A stretch of 64,000 nt of DNA from UBA11740 sp049273695. GTDB taxonomy: Bacteria > Acidobacteriota > Blastocatellia > Pyrinomonadales > Pyrinomonadaceae. The notes beneath the pieces are model-generated. The model had not been told where the DNA came from. It was given only the letters and a program-made list of their open reading frames with translations, and searched no databases. Positions 58,332 through 64,000 of this stretch are shown here, one piece after another. A program made the translations under genes and the position numbers. Where the stretch lies: positions 1 to 64,000 of the forward strand of contig JBASRE010000013.1 in assembly GCA_049273695.1 (NCBI GenBank), given 5' to 3'. The stretch's first letter is position 1; each line of letters starts with the position of its first letter.

Positions 58332-59438
58332 CTATCTCTTGAATTCTCTCCGATAGATATCGAAATTTCGTGTTACGCGGCCGCCCAGCTTCTCCGCGGT
58401 CTTTCGCGAAGGCCAATTATCATCCATGACAACCGTGTAGCTTGCGGTCTTGTAGCCACGTTCAATCATCGCGAGATAACTTTTAGCGGCCAGCGCCAGG
58501 TTCACGCCACGCCCGCGATACTCTTTCTTCACGCCGATAATCAGGAGGACGCCGTGATCCACCTTTGCGAGGTGCTGCTGGAACTCTGCGAAGTTTTCTT
58601 CGATGTTTCGGCCTCGCATCGGATGAAGCGCCTGGTTGAGGTCGGGAAGCGAATAGACGGCGCCCGCTGTTTGTCCGTCAGTCTCAGCGAAAACGATGAA
58701 GTCGGCAACCGTCAAATCTTTAAGTTCAACCGTGAAGCCACGCATGACCTGCGCCGGTATAGGCATGAATCCCCAATGAGCACTGAAGGTCTCGTTGAAG
58801 ATGTTCGTTAAGGCCTCGTTTTCCTGTTCCAGCCGTTCGAAGTCACAGGAGCGAAGCGAGATTCCGGAGCTGGTGGCGTGCTCAACCATTTCGCGATAGC
58901 GCTCAGCCAATTCAGAAGTGAATTGAATTTGGTACTGCACGACGCCCTTCTCCGTAACGAAGCCGCCGTTTTTGATGTAGCTATGGTAGTACGCGGGATT
59001 AAAACCGTGGATGATGGTCGGCACTTCGTGGTAGGCATCAATGGTGAGCGGCATCTGCATTCCGCCCAAAAACGATAGACGCGCCGCCTCGCAGCCCCGG
59101 GTTTTGAGCCAGTCACACGCCGCGCTCAAAAGCGACTGGACGGCTTCATTCTGATCGGGCAGCGCTTCAAAAAAGAAAAGGTGGCCCATGCGTTCGTTCC
59201 AATGCCGGTTGTAAACTTCACTCGTCGCCGCCGCGACCGTGGCCAACACACGGTCACCCTCTTCCACCCAGAAAGGCTGAATCTGCAAGTCGGAACCGAA
59301 GCCGGCCTGACCAGCCAGCACCTTGGCCAGATGATGAGCATCGGGCGGGACCCAATGCGAGTTCTCGCGATAGACCTCCTGTGGAAAGTCAACATAACCC
59401 TGGAACTCTTCGGGGGTTGTGAGCGGCCTTACGTTCAC
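58332..59438 (-). CDS. GNAT-family N-acetyltransferase-like protein
   Basis: 368 residues. The C-terminal half has the acetyl-CoA-binding GNAT signature in VLLIIGVKKEYRGRGVNLALA (the RxxGxG/A type loop) and a following helix SYLAMIERGYK. The N-terminal half has HHLAKVLAG and an aromatic segment (FFFEALPDQNEAV) of unknown function. Two-domain proteins of this type occur in many bacteria and their substrates are not known; a FemAB or peptidoglycan relation is not shown. The start is GTG 59438. A repeat lies just upstream. Confidence 0.78.
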   Translation of the reverse strand: MNVRPLTTPEEFQGYVDFPQEVYRENSHWVPPDAHHLAKVLAGQAGFGSDLQIQPFWVEEGDRVLATVAAATSEVYNRHWNERMGHLFFFEALPDQNEAVQSLLSAACDWLKTRGCEAARLSFLGGMQMPLTIDAYHEVPTIIHGFNPAYYHSYIKNGGFVTEKGVVQYQIQFTSELAERYREMVEHATSSGISLRSCDFERLEQENEALTNIFNETFSAHWGFMPIPAQVMRGFTVELKDLTVADFIVFAETDGQTAGAVYSLPDLNQALHPMRGRNIEENFAEFQQHLAKVDHGVLLIIGVKKEYRGRGVNLALAAKSYLAMIERGYKTASYTVVMDDNWPSRKTAEKLGGRVTRNFDIYRREFKR

Positions 59439-59479
59439 CGTGTCAGTAGTCCTTTCGATCAGAAATTAACTTAGCCGAT

Positions 59480-59572
59480 TAAGTCCGCGGAGCGGACGTT
59501 AGCATAAAGCCTGGGGCGTAAGCCCCAGGAGCGCATCGTGAAAAGTTCCAGAGCCCGCGGAGCGGGCGACAG
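59480..59572. repeat. Palindromic element, family I, copy 3
   Basis: AAGTCCGCGGAGCGGACGTT, CCTGGGGCGTAAGCCCCAGG and GAGCCCGCGGAGCGGGCGAC in the same order as copy 1. It separates the GNAT gene from the small zinc-binding gene. Confidence 0.88.
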
Positions 59573-59596
59573 CGAAATCGATAGAGGCAAAGTGCG

Positions 59597-59785
59597 TCAG
59601 TCATAGTCCTCTATTTTGATTTGTTGCGTGAAGGCTCGCCAAAGGACCTTCTTTTTATTGCCACACACCGTGCATTGATAAATTGCCTTTCCAAACAATT
59701 CCAAGCTCCTCACGAGTACCATTCTTACGGGATGATGGTCTTCACCGCAGTACATTTCCATTTTTTCAAGGTCGGGCTTTTCCAT
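59597..59785 (-). CDS. Small CxxC protein, unknown function
   Basis: 62 residues with a YCGEDHHPVR segment and a CTVCGNKKKVL pair that looks like half a zinc ribbon. It is preceded by AAGGA six bases before the ATG, so I accept it as a gene. No family is recognised. It may be a small zinc-binding regulator, and the next gene upstream also carries a zinc ribbon. Confidence 0.6.
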   Translation of the reverse strand: MEKPDLEKMEMYCGEDHHPVRMVLVRSLELFGKAIYQCTVCGNKKKVLWRAFTQQIKIEDYD

Positions 59786-59839
59786 AGGATTCCTTGCTGT
59801 TACTACTAAGTAAAAAAGTGTGTCATAGGCACGTGTGAA

Positions 59840-60193
59840 CTATTTCCGCGTAATAAGTTCTTGTTCTGTGAAACCACAATACGAACATAGATAGGTTCTT
59901 CTGATCCCGCCAAGGTCGCCAAATATTTCATCAGGTTCACTTTTTTCTACGTGCCACCCTCTCTTCCGACACTTTGGACATGGATCGCCTTCCGCACTTT
60001 CGAGCTCTCTGATTCTGTTGTGCAGGTCGGCGTTTTCTCCGATGAGAGAAGCCATCTTCAGCTTGGTTTCCGCCAATTCAAGACTAAGATCAGCGAGAAC
60101 ATTCTTGAATTCTGCGTCGCGAATGTTTTCCCCGATCTTCTTTAGGCGTGAGACGAGGGCGATAGCTTTTGTTACAGATGAAATGACTTCCAT
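59840..60193 (-). CDS. Coiled-coil zinc-ribbon protein, unknown function
   Basis: 117 residues. A helical N-terminal two-thirds (about 1-68) carries LADLSLELAETKLKMASLIG with coiled-coil spacing; the C-terminal third has a zinc ribbon (CPKCRKRGW ... CSYCGF). A ribosome site AAGGGA precedes ATG 60193. Proteins of this kind may bind RNA or a partner, but no family is known to me. Confidence 0.65.
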   Translation of the reverse strand: MEVISSVTKAIALVSRLKKIGENIRDAEFKNVLADLSLELAETKLKMASLIGENADLHNRIRELESAEGDPCPKCRKRGWHVEKSEPDEIFGDLGGIRRTYLCSYCGFTEQELITRK

Positions 60194-60285
60194 GCGAAAT
60201 ATCCCTTGTCAGTAGGGCTCTTCTTCAGTGCACAACCTCAGAGTTGATGAGCAGCGTTCATCCAACCTCGCGTCTATCAACGAAT

Positions 60286-60894
60286 TCAAGGCTTGGTCAA
60301 CGACTTGAGCGCTGAATACGCGACAGGCGACACAATTTCAAGAAGCTTTTCGGCAATTGGTCCCACTTTGACCGACGACATTGCAGTTACGGAGACATCT
60401 TTCATTGCACATTTGAACACCGGTATCTGGCTAGGAACCTCATCGAGAAAGAATCGAGCCTTAACGACCTGATCTGGATTGATATGTTCGAGCCGAATAG
60501 CGCATTGCTCAGCATCGGTTCTTTCTAGAGTCCAGAGGTCTTCATAACCAGGGGGCACATCTTCAATATAAATGGGAATCACGTAGGTAGCCCCGACCGC
60601 CTCGATGATGATAGGCGGATTCTCTATTGCTCGATTCCCAAGATTAACGATATCAACCGAGAGCAGGGTTGGTTCTACGAGCTGTTCGCCGTTGAATTCA
60701 ATCGTCAAGGCGGCCGACGCGCCCGGTACTTTGTCCATTGCAAGCAGAGGTGACATTGTCATTCGATAACCAATCGCCTGCCGCGCGAGTGACCGCTTTG
60801 TCGCCCACGCTGAAGATATCCAGGCAATCCCGGCCGCGAGAACGGTTGCAACCACACCGAAAATAGCGATCCAGTCTGATTTCGCGAGACTCAT
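60286..60894 (-). CDS. Single-pass membrane protein, unknown function
   Basis: About 202 residues. One membrane helix near the N terminus (IAIFGVVATVLAAGIAWIS, about 9-27) is followed by a beta-rich domain with no motif I recognise. Cysteines at positions near 127 and 157 could be paired. ATG 60894 is preferred; a longer frame starts at 60942. It lies downstream of the esterase gene on the same strand. Confidence 0.6.
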   Translation of the reverse strand: MSLAKSDWIAIFGVVATVLAAGIAWISSAWATKRSLARQAIGYRMTMSPLLAMDKVPGASAALTIEFNGEQLVEPTLLSVDIVNLGNRAIENPPIIIEAVGATYVIPIYIEDVPPGYEDLWTLERTDAEQCAIRLEHINPDQVVKARFFLDEVPSQIPVFKCAMKDVSVTAMSSVKVGPIAEKLLEIVSPVAYSALKSLTKP

Positions 60895-60972
60895 GAGGCT
60901 AACCTTATAAACGCCCGATCTAGAGTTGCTTGGGGCGCGCAATGAGAAGTTTCACTGAGCGTAATAACCGGT

Positions 60973-62721
60973 TCAATATCTCCAACTCTTCAAATCCGCT
61001 CCCGGTGGTGCGGTCTTCAACATGCGCTCAACGGCGCGCGGCATGAACATCTGATGATACCGCAGACGCGAGAGCGCGTTCGGTCGCGTGTGATCGCCGT
61101 TCCAGCAGTGTTCGGCGCGCGGTTCGTAATCGACTTCACCGCCGTAGGCCGGATCTTTCGTTGTCTTGAGAAAGTCTTCGACCAGGTACACGGCGTTGTT
61201 CAGATAGTAGTTGTCTGCTTCGCCGACGTAAATGTGAAGTTTTCCGGCGAGCTTCGGCCCAAGCTTCTGCCAATCTCTTTTCAAGATGTAACCGAGATCG
61301 TAGTGCTCGCGCCAGTACTCAGCGACTGATCGATCAATCTCTCCAGTCAGCTTGTTCCAGATGGGCTTGGGATAACCGTCGGCGCCGACGGGCGAATAGA
61401 CAGCTTCCCAGATGTCGAACTGCCCGCCTGAACGGCTATTGGTTCCGAGCGCCAGCTCCATGTGATTCATGTCTTCGATCGTCGCTGCCAGCTCGCCCAG
61501 ATAGTTTCGCTTACCCGGTCGCGGCGTTGTCTTCCACGAATCGTCGATGTAGTAGGCATTTTTGTGGCGGTAGATATCCACGACCATGTAGGCGCGAAAA
61601 TCGATCGGATCGGGACACGCGATGTAGGCGCCGTTGTATTCGTCGGGATAGAAAACCTGCGCGGCCATCGCTTCCCACCCGCCGGTCGATCCGCCGTACA
61701 TGAAACGCGCCCAGCCTTTACCGATGCCGCGAAATTCTCGCTCGATGTAAGGAATCAACTCATAGGTGATCGCGTCGCCGTATGGCCCGAGATTGGCCGA
61801 GTTCACCGCGTAGGAATCGTCGTAGTAAGGATTCGCGTGCTGAATTTCGATCATCAGCATCCGGGGAAAGTTCGGCCCGGTCCACTCTTTGTAAAACTGA
61901 TGCGCGTGTTCCTGAACGATGCGGTTGTAGCCTTCGAGTTTGAAGCGCTCACTGTAGTCAGGTTTGAGATTTGGATCGGGCGGCGTCTCGCGAAAGTTTC
62001 CGATGTTCGCCGGAAAGTGTCCGTGGAAAATCGCCAGCGGGTAACGCGCGTTAGGATGTTCGTCAAAGCCTTCGGGTAAGAGCACGTGCGCGCCAATATG
62101 CATCGGCCGTCCCCAGAATTCAGTGAGCAGCTTGCTCTGAATCTTGACGTGCTTGATGTACTTGCTGTCCTTAGGTGGCTCGATGGGCGGAATGATCTTG
62201 TCGAGACTAATCTTGATCGAGGCATCCTTGCCCGGATCGATCGTGAGCTTGACCGGCGTGCTGTAGAGATTTCCCGGCGCGCGGCTCCATTGCTGGCCTT
62301 CGCCACGATCCATGGGCAGCTTCACGGTGTGCCCGTCTTTACGTTTGAAAGTTTCGTAAACGTGCAGCAGCGCCTGCACCCAGTACTCGCCCGGCTTTAA
62401 TTGCGAAATCGATCTGACCGGATAACCGAAGGCGCCGGTGTCAACCGTCGCGGTCTGGCCGGGCTTTAAACCATCGACGTCGATACCGAACACCTGCTGC
62501 GTGGTTGGGTCTTCGGAAATTTGCAGACGCGGCTCGCGCGTGTTGTTGTTCGCGATGAGTAGAAGCATCCGCCCATCGAGCGGCTTCGCGCTGCTGGTGG
62601 CAGGAAATGAAACCTCGAAACGAAGCTGAGAGCCAGCCGATGTTTGCGCAGTGGCTGAAATTGCGACGGCAGACGCAAAGACTAATGACGCAATTGCGAA
62701 GCTGAAGGTTCTACGTTTCAT
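60973..62721 (-). CDS. Secreted alpha/beta-hydrolase-fold esterase
   Basis: About 582 residues, with an N-terminal signal peptide (FAIASLVFASAVAISATA). A beta domain (about 25-190) precedes an alpha/beta hydrolase domain. The nucleophile is the Ser of FMYGGSTGGWEAMA, and the LPEGFDEHPNARYPLAIFHG strand and HCWNGDHT segment are typical of putative esterases of the enterochelin-esterase/feruloyl-esterase-like group. The substrate is unknown. ATG 62721 starts a normal signal; a longer frame to 62751 is disfavoured. A family F palindromic element lies upstream. Confidence 0.82.
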   Translation of the reverse strand: MKRRTFSFAIASLVFASAVAISATAQTSAGSQLRFEVSFPATSSAKPLDGRMLLLIANNNTREPRLQISEDPTTQQVFGIDVDGLKPGQTATVDTGAFGYPVRSISQLKPGEYWVQALLHVYETFKRKDGHTVKLPMDRGEGQQWSRAPGNLYSTPVKLTIDPGKDASIKISLDKIIPPIEPPKDSKYIKHVKIQSKLLTEFWGRPMHIGAHVLLPEGFDEHPNARYPLAIFHGHFPANIGNFRETPPDPNLKPDYSERFKLEGYNRIVQEHAHQFYKEWTGPNFPRMLMIEIQHANPYYDDSYAVNSANLGPYGDAITYELIPYIEREFRGIGKGWARFMYGGSTGGWEAMAAQVFYPDEYNGAYIACPDPIDFRAYMVVDIYRHKNAYYIDDSWKTTPRPGKRNYLGELAATIEDMNHMELALGTNSRSGGQFDIWEAVYSPVGADGYPKPIWNKLTGEIDRSVAEYWREHYDLGYILKRDWQKLGPKLAGKLHIYVGEADNYYLNNAVYLVEDFLKTTKDPAYGGEVDYEPRAEHCWNGDHTRPNALSRLRYHQMFMPRAVERMLKTAPPGADLKSWRY

Positions 62722-62781
62722 GGCGCGAGAGCATATTGCAATCGCAGCCAACGCGGCAAGAACTGGAGGGTCAGCGCGGTA

Positions 62782-62934
62782 GTGTCATTCACACCTCGCT
62801 TCAGCGAGGTGGTAGAAAGACCAAGAGTGTTGGCCTAGCCGTTTCAACGGCTTCTGTTCATAAACCGTTGAAAACGGTTGCCAGATTTCGGGAAGCTCGC
62901 AGGGTCACCTCGCTGAAGCGAAGTGTGAATGAGA
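62782..62934. repeat. Palindromic element, family F, copy 2
   Basis: GTGTCATTCACACCTCGCTT and GGTCACCTCGCTGAAGCGAA are inverted ends, with AACCGTTGAAAACGGTT inside. The layout matches the element at 16652-16843, with different stem sequence. Confidence 0.85.
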
Positions 62935-62975
62935 AGGCCTTTGCGGACTGAGCAAGAAGCGAAAACCTTATCGAA

Positions 62976-63368
62976 CTATTTCGGTGTCAGAAAGGTCGTG
63001 CTCTGCGCGGTGTAATCGAAATCATAGTTGTAAGTGAACAGAGGTGTGGCAATCGGCCGCGTGAACTGCACGCGCACTTCCACGCGCCCTTCTTTCTGGG
63101 CGGGTGTGATCACCGCGTCGTCGGGAACATTGTGCTCGGCCTTGCTCTTGGAAATCTGATCGGCGAGCCAGGCTGCGTCGTACCCTTGCGCCGCCGCCAG
63201 GTTCACTTTGTTCTGCATCGTGTCCTTGAAATAGTAGGCGTCGATGGCGACCGGGATGTACATGTACCCGGCGTAACCGGCAATGGCGACAAGCGCGAGA
63301 AAGAGGATGAGCTTCAGGCGCGCGCTGCCGCGTTCGCCTCGGTTGTGAAGGAGTGTTTGGTGGTTCAT
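62976..63368 (-). CDS. Membrane-anchored DUF4845-like small protein
   Basis: 130 residues. A basic N terminus (RGSARLKLILFL) leads into one membrane helix (LILFLALVAIAGYAGYMYIPV, about 20-40). A soluble tail has DQISKSKAEHNVP and beta strands. It resembles short DUF4845-type or general membrane-bound hypothetical proteins; the assignment is weak. It lies downstream of aroB in the same direction, seven bases from the aroB stop. Confidence 0.6.
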   Translation of the reverse strand: MNHQTLLHNRGERGSARLKLILFLALVAIAGYAGYMYIPVAIDAYYFKDTMQNKVNLAAAQGYDAAWLADQISKSKAEHNVPDDAVITPAQKEGRVEVRVQFTRPIATPLFTYNYDFDYTAQSTTFLTPK

Positions 63369-63375
63369 AGCAAAA

Positions 63376-64000
63376 CTAATTCGATCTTAAGCCTGTGGCT
63401 AGAGCAGAGCGAAGAACGCTCGGTTTGATTTCCGCGGAGTCAACGATGCGGGGTTTGCCGATCCTTTCAAGCAGGACCCATTTCAATTTCCCTTCAACGA
63501 CTTTCTTGTCAGCTGTCATCGCTTTAATGATCTGTACAGCCGAGAGATCGTCAGCGTGCGGCAGCGCCCCGCACAACGCGACCGCTTCACGCAGCAATTC
63601 TAACTCGCGGGACGGGAGCATGCCTAGACTTTTTGAAACCTCGCCGGCGACCAGGATTCCGTAACCGACCGCCTCACCATGACGGAAGCGCCGGTAATTA
63701 GTGACTTTTTCGAGGGCATGAGCCGTGGTGTGGCCAAAATTCAGAATGCGACGTGAGCGACGATCAGTGCGCGAAACGTCTTCGCGTTCGTCGCCGGTGA
63801 CGATTGAGGCCTTGAAGCGACAGTGGCCGGCAATGGTGGCAGCCAGGTCGGTACGCATGCCTCCGGCATGCAGCACTCCGGAGGAGTGCGTCCCCGCACG
63901 CAGCAATCGCATTGTTTGATCAAACAGCTTGCGAGTGGCGACGGCTCCCTGCTTTACCATCTCGCAGAACCCGGAAGTCAGCTCGCGACGCGGTAGCGTG
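63376..64000 (-). CDS. aroB: 3-dehydroquinate synthase (3' part, runs off the window)
   Basis: The visible frame is the C-terminal two-thirds of AroB, which closes the shikimate ring from DAHP in the cytosol with NAD+ and zinc. The N-terminal edge reads LPRRELTSGFCEMVKQGA, a family motif, and continues to the window limit. The zinc and substrate region is present: ERED, RRILNFGHTTAHALEKV (metal His), HGEAVGYGILVAGEVS and DKKVVEGKLKWVLL. Between RLLR and AATIAG, an insertion AGTHSSGVLHAGGMRTD is encoded by a palindromic repeat at 63850-63895, without a frame change. The gene therefore has extra residues in a helical region. The 5' end is outside the window. Confidence 0.93.
   Translation of the reverse strand, partial: TLPRRELTSGFCEMVKQGAVATRKLFDQTMRLLRAGTHSSGVLHAGGMRTDLAATIAGHCRFKASIVTGDEREDVSRTDRRSRRILNFGHTTAHALEKVTNYRRFRHGEAVGYGILVAGEVSKSLGMLPSRELELLREAVALCGALPHADDLSAVQIIKAMTADKKVVEGKLKWVLLERIGKPRIVDSAEIKPSVLRSALATGLRSN
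63850..63895. repeat. REP-like palindrome, family A, inside aroB
   Basis: GGTACGCATGCCTCCGGCAT then CACTCCGGAGGAGTGCGT. The first block is close to the family A repeat at 690-750. It is in frame within aroB and adds about 15 residues. Confidence 0.85.

Overview
The window looks like a chromosomal stretch of a Gram-negative, soil-type bacterium, most likely an Acidobacteriota of the Blastocatellia kind. This is inferred from gene content, not from a marker search. The clues are a moderately high-GC genome full of palindromic repeats, a PEP-CTERM protein, secreted proteins with Calx-beta and DUF4214 domains, an EF-hand secreted protein, an orthocaspase, and dnaG followed by rpoD and a TIGR03960-type radical SAM gene. 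I saw no rRNA, tRNA, CRISPR array, prophage or plasmid functions.

Region 0.2-16.6 kb is a catabolic island that appears to take tryptophan or kynurenine through anthranilate and the CoA-thioester (2-aminobenzoyl-CoA) route. It holds a tryptophan 2,3-dioxygenase, a kynureninase-like PLP enzyme, an anthranilate/benzoate-CoA ligase, a salicylyl-CoA/2-aminobenzoyl-CoA-type FAD monooxygenase, an Old-Yellow-Enzyme reductase, an enoyl-CoA hydratase, an acyl-CoA dehydrogenase, a RidA imine deaminase, an aminotransferase and an amino-acid permease. DinB and VOC proteins, a RelE-type toxin pair and a REP-associated transposase lie among them. The FAD monooxygenase carries a degenerate intein/Hint domain at its C terminus. 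A DUF559 endonuclease and a palindromic repeat sit inside that domain, all in one open frame. I consider this the most unusual object in the window.

Region 17-28 kb has a PEP-CTERM protein, a small operon of secreted proteins bracketed by two copies of one terminator, and a signalling block: a sigma-54 response regulator, a receiver/PAS histidine kinase and an HD-GYP/GGDEF protein. An MFS transporter, a LOG-like protein and an atypical SDR follow. Region 28-42 kb is largely housekeeping: purE, icd, mutS2, dnaG, rpoD and a B12-binding radical SAM protein, with a DUF433/DUF5615 toxin-antitoxin locus. Region 42-64 kb is mostly minus-strand genes for secreted or envelope proteins: a giant metalloprotease, an S41 peptidase (frameshifted), hydrolases, a subtilase ending in a hexapeptide beta-helix, an orthocaspase, a retropepsin-like protease, an esterase and, at the edge, aroB.

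The strongest theme across the window is palindromic (REP-like) DNA. At least six families occur. One forms the terminal inverted repeats of a RAYT transposase and also of smaller elements without a transposase. Many copies lie inside or across coding sequences without breaking the frame: mutS2, aroB, purE, the permease, the MFS transporter, the DUF1572 protein and the Hint domain. This recalls the palindromic elements described in Rickettsia genes.
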